The notes: generated from the letters alone by a model not told the origin. A stretch of 64,000 bases of DNA from an uncultured Kordiimonas sp. (GCA_947500295.1 CANMRM010000006.1:1-64000); one strand, 5' to 3'. Counted from the first letter of the stretch, positions 25,812 to 35,730 are shown. Made by a program: numbers and translations.

Positions 25812-25938
25812 TTAGCACATTTTCTATCACATTATTTTTCTTGGAAATTTTTAATTAAATAAGAACAATAAGTTAACAGTATATCAATCAGGCTCATAAC
25901 CTGAAGGTCGCAGGTTCAAATCCTGCTCCCGCAACCAA
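25812..25938 (+). repeat. attR of unit 1 with arm (site B)
   Basis: Bases 25888-25938 repeat the last 51 bases of the tRNA-fMet locus exactly. The left arm contains TTAGCACATTTTCTATCACA (25812-25831), which recurs identically at 60342-60361 next to another tRNA remnant and includes the CTATCAC motif also present beside the intact tRNA. An arm plus 3' tRNA core is the expected structure of attR. The 5' half of a tRNA is absent, so this is not a functional tRNA gene. Confidence 0.85.
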
Positions 25939-26081
25939 CAAGAAAACCCTGGTCCTCTGGACCGGGGTTTTTTGTTGTCTGCTGGGTCGCGGATTTTATC
26001 TGCCGTTCGGACCAAGAGCGTCAGCTCGCAGGTCAACGTGAGGGCGCAAGCCCGATACGGTAAATCCTGCTCCCGCAACCA
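25888..26081 (+). repeat. ~195-bp fMet cassette, copy B
   Basis: The cassette contains the 51-bp tRNA 3' end, the CCCTGGTCC...GGACCGGGG terminator, a ~75-nt structured piece and then a second tRNA tail, AAATCCTGCTCCCGCAACCA (26062-26081). Copy C at 35809-36003 has the same order. The structured piece can pair CCGT/ACGG, GACC/GGTC and GGGC-GCAA-GCCC (a GNRA loop); in copy C the loop is GTAA and the inner stem differs, so the fold is kept while the sequence varies. Confidence 0.75.
25943..25973 (+). terminator. Terminator behind tRNA fragment B
   Basis: AAAACCCTGGTCC-TCT-GGACCGGGGTTTTTT. The same terminator with small changes follows the tRNA fragments at 35859 and 49201, so it probably belonged to the original tRNA-fMet gene of this genome or of a sister rRNA operon. 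Confidence 0.9.
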
Positions 26082-26088
26082 TTAAAAA

Positions 26089-26116
26089 GCCTTACCCGCC
26101 GGGTGGGGCGTTTTAC
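26089..26116 (+). terminator. Terminator behind second tRNA tail of cassette B
   Basis: GCCTTACCC-GCC-GGGTGGGGC then GTTTTAC. The stem is 9 bp counting G-U pairs. It differs from the terminator at the matching place in cassette C (36012), although the tRNA tails are identical. Confidence 0.7.
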
Positions 26117-26179
26117 TTTCTGGTCGCCGTGAGACACGGACTTGCTCCTTGCAAGACGTGCCCAAAGCGCAGATTGCCT

Positions 26180-26202
26180 GGATTCATATGAAGTAACGCG
26201 GA
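26180..26202 (+). repeat. Partial copy of the TTCATATG element
   Basis: ATTCATATGAAGTAACGCGGA matches the first ~20 bases of the structured insertion found at 60447-60499 (TTCATATGAAGTAAAGCGGA) and of the copy at 36076. It ends abruptly, so it is a fragment. Confidence 0.55.
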
Positions 26203-26245
26203 CTTTTGTTGGAATTTCCTGTTTTGCTGAATTCCGGGGGAAACG

Positions 26246-27640
26246 CTATTTCCCATTCTTAAAAGTCCGGTCGTCCGACCTCAGGTTCATTCTTTTGTGA
26301 AGAACCAGCAGAAACAATATGCACAGGATAAAAGTGCCGCCATATACCGCCAGGAATGTGCCTGTGCTCAGAATCGGCAGTGACGGCGCAAAAAACAGCA
26401 GAATATGAATGGAAAGAATTATGATAGCCACATTGAAGAAGGCCAATTCTCTGGGAACCGGTGTTTTGAAGTCTGGATCAATGAGCCTCAGTAGCAGAAG
26501 GCCACTGCCGGTAGAGCCGGTGCAACACCCAAAAATTGCCAGGGCACGTTCAAGGCCAAGTTCCTTCAGTTGTTTGCCCATGACATAACATAGCACGGCC
26601 GTCGCAATCGCAATTGTTATTGCAACAGCAAAGATCGGAGCCAAAAACTCTGCCAAAACCGCGAATTTGATACTGAGTAGCGCGCTGACAACCATGAAAT
26701 CCACGGCGCTACCAGTGATGCGTTTTTGAGTTACGCTGTCCAGAAGGTGTGCAAGCCCAATTCGAACAATCAGGTTGCGGATAATCAGACAAAACACCAG
26801 GCCATGGGCAAAAAATAAATTATGACTGAAGAGGATATCAAGCAACAATGGCATGTCTGGAATGTCTGCGATCGCGTCTTGAACGGATTCCAGCCAAAGA
26901 TGGGTGAGCAGGTAGGCAAACCCCAAAAGGCACAAATGATAGGCCAGACTGTCTATGTTGCTCGGGTGGGTGATTTGATGCCCTTCGGTTTTGCCACCAT
27001 TTCGATCAAAAAAGCCCGCAAGAAATTCTGGCGTAATGGAAGCCGCTTTATTGGCATTAATGCCACGCACAATCGCCCACCGTGCAAAAGGAATCCCTAC
27101 AACAAACGACACAACAAATCCCATGGACGCAAAGATAATGCCGATGTTGGCAGCCTCTCTGATGGCGAACTCTTCCTGCCAGATTGTACCAAAAGCCAGT
27201 GCCTGCCCGGGCCCCTGGGTAAACCCGTGTGTGGACAGGGCCCCGACATAGGCGCTGACCGGTTCAGTTGCTACAACATTGAATACCTGGACCACGCCGA
27301 ACCCCAGCATTGCCTGCATCACAAGGCTGGCCACCCATACAAGTGACAACCAAAGTCCGCCAAAAGTCGCACTGCTGTCGCCAGCCTGGTCATCGATAGT
27401 CAGACACAAGGACATAAAACTGAGGGTAAAGAAGTGGAACGTAAACGCTGTATAATCATACGACCACCCAACAGTGTCCCCAAGGGCAGCAAAAAGTGCA
27501 AAACCGACAAGGCCGCCTGTGATGCTGGCTGGAACCAGGTTTCGCTGCAAAAAAGCAACCTTCGCACGCAGAACAGTGCCCACTAACATGAATACACACA
27601 TAACCGCGAAAGCGATTACGCCAGGAAACGTGCTTTCCAC
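26246..27640 (-). CDS. gltS: GltS-type sodium/glutamate symporter family
   Basis: 464 residues with about 11-12 transmembrane segments. It matches the ESS (GltS) family in its two-repeat layout, with glycine-rich re-entrant motifs such as STHGFTQGPGQALAFG and FGCCTGSTGSGLLLLR. Family members import glutamate or related anions with sodium. The substrate here cannot be fixed from sequence. It starts at GTG with GGGGAGG four bases upstream. An AraC regulator gene lies about 190 bp upstream on the same strand. Confidence 0.82.
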   Translation of the reverse strand: MESTFPGVIAFAVMCVFMLVGTVLRAKVAFLQRNLVPASITGGLVGFALFAALGDTVGWSYDYTAFTFHFFTLSFMSLCLTIDDQAGDSSATFGGLWLSLVWVASLVMQAMLGFGVVQVFNVVATEPVSAYVGALSTHGFTQGPGQALAFGTIWQEEFAIREAANIGIIFASMGFVVSFVVGIPFARWAIVRGINANKAASITPEFLAGFFDRNGGKTEGHQITHPSNIDSLAYHLCLLGFAYLLTHLWLESVQDAIADIPDMPLLLDILFSHNLFFAHGLVFCLIIRNLIVRIGLAHLLDSVTQKRITGSAVDFMVVSALLSIKFAVLAEFLAPIFAVAITIAIATAVLCYVMGKQLKELGLERALAIFGCCTGSTGSGLLLLRLIDPDFKTPVPRELAFFNVAIIILSIHILLFFAPSLPILSTGTFLAVYGGTFILCILFLLVLHKRMNLRSDDRTFKNGK

Positions 27641-27829
27641 TTTACCTCCCCAAAAATATTTGAATGATGGGTTATCGAAATGCCAAGCTGTCTTGACGGG
27701 AGTTCATGACGGCAATTGAGACTATGAGTATAATCGATCAGCATCACAATCATGAATTTAAACAAATAGAATCGGGCGGCTTCAGGTCTCGGCACCGGAT
27801 AGAGAGCAGGGAAACGACCAATGCAGGCC

Positions 27830-28855
27830 CTATCGCTGGTGGACAATTCTGTCACTGGGAGAGACGCCAAATTCGCTCTTGAAGGCGCGGGTAAAACTGC
27901 TTCGGTTCTCGTACCCCACCAAAAATGCGGCTTCCTCGACAGTGCGTGCCGTCCCGGCGGCAAGTAAGCTGTCCGCTTCCTTCAGTCTCATGTGGCGGAC
28001 CAATTCCATTGGAGTGCCATAAGGCTTGCACAGTTGATACAGTTTCGCACGGGAGACACCGATGGCGGAGGCTATCTGGGCGGGCGAGAGGGAAGGGTTG
28101 TGAAAGTGCCGTCTGATATAATGATGCACCAACTCCAACGCAGACTGGCGCATGCTGTCCGAACCAAGTATGGACGGCTCAACTGATGTCTGCAGCGCAA
28201 AGGTCAGTGTTTCCAGAGTGATCTTTGAAACTTTCTCCAGTTCGCATGCATCCAGTTGGGGCACCAGTTCGAATACAGACAACATATGTTGCTTGAGAAA
28301 CTCGCCTGTCGGTCCACCGGGCATCGTAAAGCCGTGTAGCTGGTCGAGGCCTGGCAGGCGACCAGAAAGTTCTTTTTTATCAAACATAATCGACAGATTA
28401 TCGTAACTTACATTCGCCGAAGACATGGGCTGGGCAAAGTCCGAAACACGAATATCCCCAACTTGAAACAACCGGTCTGTTCTGAAGCTGTTTTCCAGCT
28501 CCTGCCCACCTATCCGCAGTTGCACGGCCACAATGTCTGCCTCCATCGTGTCAATATGATGGTCATGCCGCTCCATCCGGCTTTGGCCCTCAATATTGTG
28601 ACGGGCAAATGCGAGTGACGATGAAAAATAACATTTAGCGGACGCCGAAAAAGGATCGCTATTAAGTGTAGGGCGGAGCAAGGCGCCGATGTTGGCCATT
28701 GTGTCGCGCCAAACGTCATACTGCTCGTGTGGACGGAACTCTTTTGTGTCCAGCCCGGTTTGCCGGACATCACGCCAGGCAACACCCTTGCCTCTGACCC
28801 TGAGTGCATTGTCAGAAGACGACCAGCTGGTTGCGTTGGAGTTGACCTGTTTCAT
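27830..28855 (-). CDS. AraC-family transcription regulator
   Basis: 341 residues. The C-terminal ~100 residues hold two helix-turn-helix units (SPAQIASAIGVSRAKLYQLC and VEEAAFLVGYENRSSFTRAF), ending in the AraC signature GVSPSDRI. The N-terminal ~220 residues resemble the AraC-binding-like sensor of the OruR/FeaR type, which detects small carbon sources. It lies directly upstream of the transporter gene on the same strand and probably controls it. Confidence 0.9.
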   Translation of the reverse strand: MKQVNSNATSWSSSDNALRVRGKGVAWRDVRQTGLDTKEFRPHEQYDVWRDTMANIGALLRPTLNSDPFSASAKCYFSSSLAFARHNIEGQSRMERHDHHIDTMEADIVAVQLRIGGQELENSFRTDRLFQVGDIRVSDFAQPMSSANVSYDNLSIMFDKKELSGRLPGLDQLHGFTMPGGPTGEFLKQHMLSVFELVPQLDACELEKVSKITLETLTFALQTSVEPSILGSDSMRQSALELVHHYIRRHFHNPSLSPAQIASAIGVSRAKLYQLCKPYGTPMELVRHMRLKEADSLLAAGTARTVEEAAFLVGYENRSSFTRAFKSEFGVSPSDRIVHQR

Positions 28856-29033
28856 CGCAGAAAAAGAACAATCGCCTGTTCGCCAAAGAATATGGACGCA
28901 ATGTCACACATTTCAGACGCCAAGTCACGCACGCAGTCCGGCAATCGGTTAACTTGCAGTCGAGAGCAGATGCGAAGTCAGGGGCAAAAGCATGAGCGGC
29001 AAAAGCATGCCTGTTTCAAATGTGGGGTAGGAA

Positions 29034-29708
29034 ATGAGTTCTAATAAAGAACCGATAAGTCCAGAGACGGCATCGCCTGCTTCACTAAAAGAGGTTGCTG
29101 ACTGTTACGTTGGTGAAATTCGCTTTTATGCTGGCACGAGAATCCCGGATGGCTGGCTTCTATGCGATGGAAGTCTTTATGCCGATATTGAGTATGAAAT
29201 GCTCTATTCACTCATCGGCACCCTCTACGGCGAAGGTACAGTTGTTTACCAAAACCAGAAAGTGAATGCTTTCGGTGTACCTGATTTTAGAGGTCGCCTT
29301 CCCATAGGCGCGGGTAGAGCTGAAAATACGTCGACCAACTATAAGTTAGGCCAGAAGGGCGGGAATGAGTACATCGCGTTGACCGAGCGCAACCTGCCCA
29401 ATCATTCTCATCCCGGAACAATAAGTTACAAGAATATTGGACTCTATGCCGCCGAGGGTAACGCCGGTTTGCCGGCACCTGTTCCAGACGTTGCCTTATC
29501 AAAAACCATATCAAGTGACTTTCAATACTCAGCTTTTACATATGGGCCGCAACAGGCCCAGGTGGAGCTGGCTGGTATGGGACTGGACGGCGGAGTTTTG
29601 GCCAAATCGAGGACAGCAGGAAGTTCTGGAGGGTCAAACCTGAATGCGATGCAGAGCCTTTCTATCAATGCGATCATCGCTTTTGAGGGGCTTTGGCCCG
29701 GGAAATGA
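29034..29708 (+). CDS. Phage tail collar (MdpB-like) protein 1
   Basis: 224 residues with the tail-collar signature: VGEIRFYAG, GWLLCDGSLY, YSLIGTLYGE and VPDFRGRLPIGAG, then a region around NLPNHSHPGTI. The domain occurs in phage tail fibres and in microcystin-dependent proteins (MdpB), which often come as three adjacent paralogues in bacteria without other phage genes, as here. The protein is probably extracellular or surface-bound by an unknown route; no signal peptide is visible. It has AGGAA about 5-7 bases before the start and is the first of a three-gene operon. Confidence 0.85.
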   Translation: MSSNKEPISPETASPASLKEVADCYVGEIRFYAGTRIPDGWLLCDGSLYADIEYEMLYSLIGTLYGEGTVVYQNQKVNAFGVPDFRGRLPIGAGRAENTSTNYKLGQKGGNEYIALTERNLPNHSHPGTISYKNIGLYAAEGNAGLPAPVPDVALSKTISSDFQYSAFTYGPQQAQVELAGMGLDGGVLAKSRTAGSSGGSNLNAMQSLSINAIIAFEGLWPGK

Positions 29709-29730
29709 AAATCTAAAAGTAAGCATAACT

Positions 29731-30366
29731 ATGCCAACAATAGACTATACGATAATAGGCGAGATACGGTTTTGGGCAGTGTCAACTGCAAGTATGCCCA
29801 GCGCCAAAGGGTGGTTGCCTTGCGATGGTGCGAAAATTTCCAAAAAAGTTTATCAAAAACTTTTTGCGGTTATTGGATACACCTATGGCGGGAGCGGAAA
29901 GACATTTCATGTGCCGGACCTAAGAGATTACGCGATAACTGGCGCGGGACAAGGCCCTAATCGTGAAACGCGCAAATTAGGAGAGGTTTGGGGTAAAAAT
30001 AGCGTTGTATTGAGTCACTTTCAGATGCCTGAACATAGTCATTCTCTTACTCCAGTTTCTGGTTCCGAAGTGAAGCTCATGGCTAGCGTGGTAGACGCAA
30101 CAACGTCTGAGCCTTCCGGTGCATCTCTTGCGCGAGGTATATTGAAGAAAGGGATATCAACCACGTCATACAGGCAATATGGTCCCGCCCCGGAAAGTGA
30201 AAACCACACTGTACCATTGCGGGGTATACAGGCTCAATTTGTCGAAGGAGTGCTGGAGCCGGTTGGCGCTGGTCAGCCTAGGGACAACAGGCAACCTTCG
30301 CTTAGATTCGGTTTTTTTATCGCGGCAGAAGGGACCATCCCCACAGCCAGAAATGGAGGACTTTGA
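29731..30366 (+). CDS. Phage tail collar (MdpB-like) protein 2
   Basis: 211 residues from ATG 29731, the start that fits the paralogues (IIGEIRFWA near the N-terminus). Shared blocks are GWLPCDGAKI, FAVIGYTYGG, FHVPDLRDYAITG and MPEHSHSL. It lies 22 bp after protein 1 and one base before protein 3. The C-terminal FGFFIAAEG matches the end pattern of the family. Confidence 0.83.
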   Translation: MPTIDYTIIGEIRFWAVSTASMPSAKGWLPCDGAKISKKVYQKLFAVIGYTYGGSGKTFHVPDLRDYAITGAGQGPNRETRKLGEVWGKNSVVLSHFQMPEHSHSLTPVSGSEVKLMASVVDATTSEPSGASLARGILKKGISTTSYRQYGPAPESENHTVPLRGIQAQFVEGVLEPVGAGQPRDNRQPSLRFGFFIAAEGTIPTARNGGL

Positions 30367-30367
30367 C

Positions 30368-30979
30368 ATGGAACCAAGTCAAAGTTTCGAAGGATATTAT
30401 ACGGGCGACATAATCTGCCTGTCGCACGAGACAGTTCCGCAGGGTTGGGGCTTTTTACCCTGCGATGGACGCCAGTTGAATAGGAAAGATTACAACGATC
30501 TTTACAAGTTAATCCAAAATGTATTTGGAGGCGACGGCACCACATTTCATTTACCAGATCTTCGCGGCGTTACGCCAATTGGATGCAACGAGTATGTTGG
30601 TGATAATGGGGGCAATTCGTATCCGATAGGAGTGGGGTCAAAAGTGGGACAATTTGAAACAACACTGACCACCGATCAATTGCCAGCGCATGATCATTCT
30701 ACCGTTTCAGACTTGCCATGTAAGGTAAGCACTGAGGTGCCGACGACTGATACACCCGATTCAGGTTATATGTTGAGCCAAACTGCAAATGATTCTGGCA
30801 CAACGATTTATCTATATCAGGACAAAGGCGTGCCGCTGAATCAGATGCAGATTTTGAGTGCCAGTGTTGATTGCAAGGGGGGTGCAGCAGGTTCTGGAGA
30901 ACCGTTCTGCAACATGCAGCCCTATATTGCTTTCGGGTTTTATATCTGCACTGATGGAATAGCTCCATTTATTGACTGA
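30368..30979 (+). CDS. Phage tail collar (MdpB-like) protein 3
   Basis: 203 residues from ATG 30368. Shared blocks are YTGDIICLSHETVPQGW, GFLPCDGRQL, YKLIQNVFGGDG, FHLPDLRGVTPIG and LPAHDHST, ending in YIAFGFYICTDG. The triad is compact, with 22- and 1-bp gaps, so the three are likely made in fixed ratio and may form a hetero-oligomeric fibre tip. No tail, capsid or lysis genes are near. Confidence 0.83.
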   Translation: MEPSQSFEGYYTGDIICLSHETVPQGWGFLPCDGRQLNRKDYNDLYKLIQNVFGGDGTTFHLPDLRGVTPIGCNEYVGDNGGNSYPIGVGSKVGQFETTLTTDQLPAHDHSTVSDLPCKVSTEVPTTDTPDSGYMLSQTANDSGTTIYLYQDKGVPLNQMQILSASVDCKGGAAGSGEPFCNMQPYIAFGFYICTDGIAPFID

Positions 30980-31220
30980 TGAGTTGGGTCGCCTGCGCCC
31001 AACCTGAGTTGTGCTTCGGTAGCTTCATCATTTTAATTTAACACTTTGAACAGTTTGCTGCCGTCCCTGAAAGCTGGCGCAGCCAAACCAAGTGGAGAAA
31101 GCGATGTCAACGATATTTCCATGTACGTTGAAGGTACACTCCCCATTGTCCCCGGATGCGGTGTACCCAAACAGGCCCAACTGATCATTCAGTTACACTT
31201 GAAGCGGAGGCAACCATCAC

Positions 31221-34200
31221 ATGCCAACATTTGATTTTAGCAGCGGCGTTAGCGGCAGTGGCACAGCATCGGTTTCACAAACGGTAAGCGGTGTAACAGC
31301 CACGTTTACAATGATAACAGGCAGTGGCGCTATTTGGAGCGTTTCCGATTTCGGCGGTTTTGGCGGTTCGTCCAGTTCGGCTTTGGCGGAAACCGACGCA
31401 ACCTCGGGGGTTAATGCTTCCCAAGTAACGGTCACCTTCAGTTCGGCAATCAACTTGAGTTCGTTTGTTTTTCTGGATGCCCAGGGTGACGGCACGTATA
31501 CTTCGCTGACTTTCACCCCTGTTGGTGGCGGGACTGCCATCACACTGAATAACGCAGATTTTTCCAACGGCACAACCATCAACCCAACCGACTGGACAAG
31601 TGTGACAGGTTTCACGGTCACGTCAACGGGCGGTAATTTTGATCCGGGTTTTGACACACTACAATTTGCTGCTGCGAACTCTGCCTCAGCCCTTGGCGGC
31701 ACGCCGGCTGATGACACAGCAACGGAGGATATTGCGACTGCGATCGACCTGTCAGCCTACAATGTTTCCGATGCTGACGGCGATACCATCACCCTCACGC
31801 TGGCGGTTGATCGGGGCACGCTTGCTTCTGTTGATGGTAACGGTACCTTCGATGGCGTTACTGTTGCCAACTCAGGCACTGCCTCCATGACACTTCAGGG
31901 CACCGCCGCTGATCTCAATACCTATCTGAACGACACCAGCCACATAGAATTTACGACGGCAAGCGATGACACCACAACCGCAACCCTGACGGTAACGCCG
32001 AATGATGGCACGGAAAATGGCACGGCTGATACCGTGAACATAACCATCACGCCGGTGAATGATAACCCGGCAGTTGCAACTCTTCCAGCCGCCGTGACGG
32101 TGACGGAAGACACGCTAAGCAATGTGGATTTGTCTGCTGCCAGCTTTGCAGACGTGGACAGTGCGTCGATCACGGTCACCCTGACAGCGGGTGCTGGCAC
32201 TTTTGCGACGCCTGCGGATGGAGTGGTTGTTGGTGGTGGAGTTGCCGAGACTCTTGTCAATGCGACCACCATCACGCTTGCGGGCGCTCCTGCCGATATC
32301 AACACGTATCTGGATACCGCCAGCAACATTCAATATACCACAGCCTCGAACGTGAGCGGTAATGCCGCAGCCACCATCACGGTCACGGGCAATGATGGCG
32401 ATGGTTCCGGCAATGTTGCTCTAGGCACCGTCAATGTGGACGTCACAGGCGTCAACGATACGCCCGCATTCACCGGGCTTGATGGCCCCCCCGCCCTCAC
32501 GGAAGGCGATGCCGCTGTCGTACTGGATAGCAATGTCACGGTCGCTGATGTTGAACTAGGCAGCCTGAATAGCGGCAATGGTAACTTTGCAGGAGCCACG
32601 CTGACTATCGCACGCAATGGCGGTGCGAACGCAGTTGATACCTTCGCGGTCCAGACAGGCGGCAACCTGACGGTTTCTGGCAGCAATATCTCTTCCGGCG
32701 GCAATGTTATTGCAACCTTTGATACGGCATCGGTCAATGGCCAACTAACCGTCAGTTTTGTCAACAATGGCACGACCCCGGCAACAGCGCTCGTTAACGA
32801 AGTGCTGCAGGCCATTCGTTATTCGAACAGCAGTGACGATCCATCCTCAAGCGTACAACTGGACTGGGCCTTCAGTGACGGCAACAGCGGCAATGCCCAG
32901 GGCACGGGCGACAACCCGGGCACAGTTTCGGGCTCCACCACAGTCTCGATTACGAATGTCAATGACGCTCCAACGCTGACAGCAACGGGCAGCAATCCGA
33001 CCTTTACGGAAGGTGGCGTAGCGCAGGACCTGTTCAACACAGCAGTGGCCTCAACCATTGAAAGCGGCGAGCGTTTTACCAGCCTTAGCCTGACCGTCAC
33101 CAACGTTGCTGATGGTGCGAGCGAGATATTGAGCTTCGATGGCTCTGACGTGGCACTGACAAACGGCAATAGTGTGACCACCGCGACCAACAGCCTTGGC
33201 GTGTTGGTGTCCGTGACAGGCAGCACCGCTACGGTCAGTTTCTCCGGCGCATCACTCACAGATGCTCAACTTCAGACGCTTGTCGATGGCCTGACCTATA
33301 GAAACACCAGTGACAATCCAACAACGGCGGGCAACCGGGTTGTCACAATCACTGGCATCACCGATGATGGCGGCACAGCTAACAGCGGTGCAGACTCAGC
33401 GGCACCCAACATAACTTCTACCGCCACCATCGCAGCAGTAAACGATGACCCGTCTGCGACTGGTTTGCCTGCCAGCCTGAGCTTTACGGAGGACACACAG
33501 GGGGGTGTAGATCTTTCCGCTGTTACCCTTTCGGATGTGGATAGCGGCAGCGGATCCGTAACCTTGACGCTCACGGCCAGCGAGGGCACGTTGGCAGGTG
33601 CCGCTGCAACCGGCATAACCCTGGGTGGTTCGGGTGGCACACTGACTGTCTCCGGCACAGTGGGTGATGTCGACAGTTACCTGAACACGGCCTCCAACAT
33701 CCAGTACACGCCCGCAACGAACGATAATGGCAGCCAGGGCGCAACATTGACGCTTACGGCCAATGATGGCGGTAACACCGGCACCGGCGGTGGTGCCAAT
33801 GTGGCACTGGGCACAGTCAACCTCAGTATTAGCCCGGTCAACGATGCTCCCGCAGGCACCGGCACGCCAGGCACATTGAGCTTCACGGAAGACACGGCCA
33901 GCGACCTTGACCTGAGTGCACTGGATTTTACAGATGTGGATGGGGACAGTCTCACCGTGACCATTGCGGTTTCGGCTGGGGCTCTGTCCGCAACAAGCGC
34001 CGGCGGCGTGACGGTTGGCGGCACGGCCACAGCCATGACCCTGACAGGCACAGTCACCAATCTCAATAGCTTCCTGAACACAGCCAGCAATGTGCAATAC
34101 ACGGGCGTCAGCAATGCCAATGGCTCGGCAGCGGCAACCTACAGCATAACAGTGAGTGATGGAACGGCCTCCGCAGTCAATGTGGCGTCCGGCAATATAG

Positions 34201-35636
34201 ACATCGCTGCGGTGGATGATGCACCGACAGCGACCGATGGCACCGCCAGCATTGACACCAATGGCAACTACACCTTTGCAGCCAGTGACTTCAACTTTGC
34301 GGATGTGGACACAGGCGATAGCCTCGCGAGTGTGCGTATTGACACACTCACGCTGGACAATGGCACGCTGCAGCTGAACAACAGCAATGTAACTGCCGGT
34401 CAGGTGATTGTGCTCGCGGACATCCCGAACCTTGTTTACACGCCTTCAGGCACGGGGGATGACAACTTCACTTTCTCAGTCAATGACGGCACCACGTTTG
34501 CAGCTTCGCCGCGTACCTTCACGGTGAGTGTGAGCCAGGGCAACCGGGCACCCAACAGCCTGAACCTGTCAGGCGGAACCGTTGCCGAGAATGCGGAAGG
34601 GGCCATTGTTGGCACTCTCTCAGCCACAGACCCCGATGGGGACACGATTACTTTCTCTTTGCTCGATAGCCGCTTTGTGGTGGAAGGGTCCACTCTTCGC
34701 CTCGCAGACGGTGTCTCCCTCGACTTTGAGACCGAGCCAACCGTGAGTGTAGGCGTGAGAGCGAGTGCTGCCGGTGGCACATTTGCCAGAACCTTCACCA
34801 TCACGGTGACAGATGTGGAAGAAGTGGTCACGCAAACCGGCGGGGACAATGATGATACGCTCACCGGCGGTAATGAGGATGACAGCGTCGATGGCGGCGG
34901 CGGCAATGACAGTATCAGCACCAGCGATGGCCGCGATACCATTGATGGCGGCCTTGGCAATGACACCATTGACGGTGGTAACGATAACGACAGCATCACA
35001 GGTGGTGAAGGCGACGACGAAGTGATTGGCAACTCGGGCCAGGACACCCTGAGAGGAGGAGCTGGCAATGACGCCGTGAGCGGCGGCGATGACGATGACG
35101 AAATCTTCTCCGGCAATGATGACTTTGGAGATGATACCGTAGGCGGTGATGCCGGGAATGACACTGTAGGCGGTGGACGCGGCAACGACAGCGTGAATGG
35201 TGGCGATGGCGACGATGTCTTGTTTGGGGGGCGCGGTGATGGTGTGGATAATGATGACACACTGCTGGGGGGTGAAGGCGCAGATACCCTTTACGGTGGC
35301 TCTGGCGATGATAGCGTCGATGGCGGTGACGGTGATGATCAGATATGGGCTGGAGAGGGCAATGATGACCTTTCGGGTGGTGCTGGTGCAGACACATTCT
35401 TCTTTGGCGACATGAGCGGCAATGACACGGTGCTGGACTTTGACGCATCTGCTGACACGATTGATCTCACCTTTGCCAGTACGGACTTTACCAGTTTCGC
35501 TGAGGTGCAGGCTGCTGCCAGCGGCACCACGCAAGGCGGCCAATCCGGCGTGCTCATCGATTTGGGGGACGAGGATAGCGTGTTCATTATCGGTATCAGC
35601 GTTAATGATCTTTCCACTGACAATGTGGCATTCTAA
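31221..35636 (+). CDS. Giant cadherin-like/RTX secreted protein
   Basis: 1471 residues, very acidic. After a ~170-residue N-terminal domain come about six cadherin-like repeats of ~100 residues joined by VNDxP motifs (VNDNPAV, VNDTPAF, VNDAPTL, VNDDPSA, VNDAPAG, VDDAPTA) with TEDT and DVDGD calcium sites. A cadherin-type unit (VAENAEGAIVG) follows, then a long RTX block of GGxGxDx nonapeptides from about residue 1205 to 1390. The C-terminus (DTVLDFDASADTIDL) is the usual type I secretion signal region. It should be exported by a type I system not present here and act as an adhesin or surface protein. GGAGG lies ten bases before the ATG. Confidence 0.9.
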   Translation: MPTFDFSSGVSGSGTASVSQTVSGVTATFTMITGSGAIWSVSDFGGFGGSSSSALAETDATSGVNASQVTVTFSSAINLSSFVFLDAQGDGTYTSLTFTPVGGGTAITLNNADFSNGTTINPTDWTSVTGFTVTSTGGNFDPGFDTLQFAAANSASALGGTPADDTATEDIATAIDLSAYNVSDADGDTITLTLAVDRGTLASVDGNGTFDGVTVANSGTASMTLQGTAADLNTYLNDTSHIEFTTASDDTTTATLTVTPNDGTENGTADTVNITITPVNDNPAVATLPAAVTVTEDTLSNVDLSAASFADVDSASITVTLTAGAGTFATPADGVVVGGGVAETLVNATTITLAGAPADINTYLDTASNIQYTTASNVSGNAAATITVTGNDGDGSGNVALGTVNVDVTGVNDTPAFTGLDGPPALTEGDAAVVLDSNVTVADVELGSLNSGNGNFAGATLTIARNGGANAVDTFAVQTGGNLTVSGSNISSGGNVIATFDTASVNGQLTVSFVNNGTTPATALVNEVLQAIRYSNSSDDPSSSVQLDWAFSDGNSGNAQGTGDNPGTVSGSTTVSITNVNDAPTLTATGSNPTFTEGGVAQDLFNTAVASTIESGERFTSLSLTVTNVADGASEILSFDGSDVALTNGNSVTTATNSLGVLVSVTGSTATVSFSGASLTDAQLQTLVDGLTYRNTSDNPTTAGNRVVTITGITDDGGTANSGADSAAPNITSTATIAAVNDDPSATGLPASLSFTEDTQGGVDLSAVTLSDVDSGSGSVTLTLTASEGTLAGAAATGITLGGSGGTLTVSGTVGDVDSYLNTASNIQYTPATNDNGSQGATLTLTANDGGNTGTGGGANVALGTVNLSISPVNDAPAGTGTPGTLSFTEDTASDLDLSALDFTDVDGDSLTVTIAVSAGALSATSAGGVTVGGTATAMTLTGTVTNLNSFLNTASNVQYTGVSNANGSAAATYSITVSDGTASAVNVASGNIDIAAVDDAPTATDGTASIDTNGNYTFAASDFNFADVDTGDSLASVRIDTLTLDNGTLQLNNSNVTAGQVIVLADIPNLVYTPSGTGDDNFTFSVNDGTTFAASPRTFTVSVSQGNRAPNSLNLSGGTVAENAEGAIVGTLSATDPDGDTITFSLLDSRFVVEGSTLRLADGVSLDFETEPTVSVGVRASAAGGTFARTFTITVTDVEEVVTQTGGDNDDTLTGGNEDDSVDGGGGNDSISTSDGRDTIDGGLGNDTIDGGNDNDSITGGEGDDEVIGNSGQDTLRGGAGNDAVSGGDDDDEIFSGNDDFGDDTVGGDAGNDTVGGGRGNDSVNGGDGDDVLFGGRGDGVDNDDTLLGGEGADTLYGGSGDDSVDGGDGDDQIWAGEGNDDLSGGAGADTFFFGDMSGNDTVLDFDASADTIDLTFASTDFTSFAEVQAAASGTTQGGQSGVLIDLGDEDSVFIIGISVNDLSTDNVAF

Positions 35637-35730
35637 GTCAAATTCAGCAGAGAACAGTTGCAGACCTTGAACAGCCTGAAAGTGCAAGGTGACTGTCCGG
35701 CGGGCCTAAAATGAGTTCTGTGAATCTCAA

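Noticed and set aside
25888-25938. Second and third tRNA-fMet genes at 25888 and 35809
   Set aside because: Only the anticodon-arm-to-CCA half is present; the acceptor 5' strand and D-arm are missing, so they are attachment-site copies and not functional tRNAs.
29034-30979. Prophage, because of three tail-collar genes
   Set aside because: No capsid, terminase, portal, tail or lysis genes are nearby, and the triad matches the stand-alone MdpB arrangement.
31040-31200. Possible cyclic-di-GMP or other riboswitch before the RTX gene
   Set aside because: A GCCAAACC and GGAGAAAG piece looked suggestive, but the conserved GEMM core and paired stems could not be completed.
31217-35687. Long open frames on the minus strand opposite the RTX gene
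   Set aside because: They are Pro/Ser/Val- or His/Arg-rich translations caused by the repetitive, biased codon use of the plus-strand cadherin/RTX gene. They lack start signals and domains.
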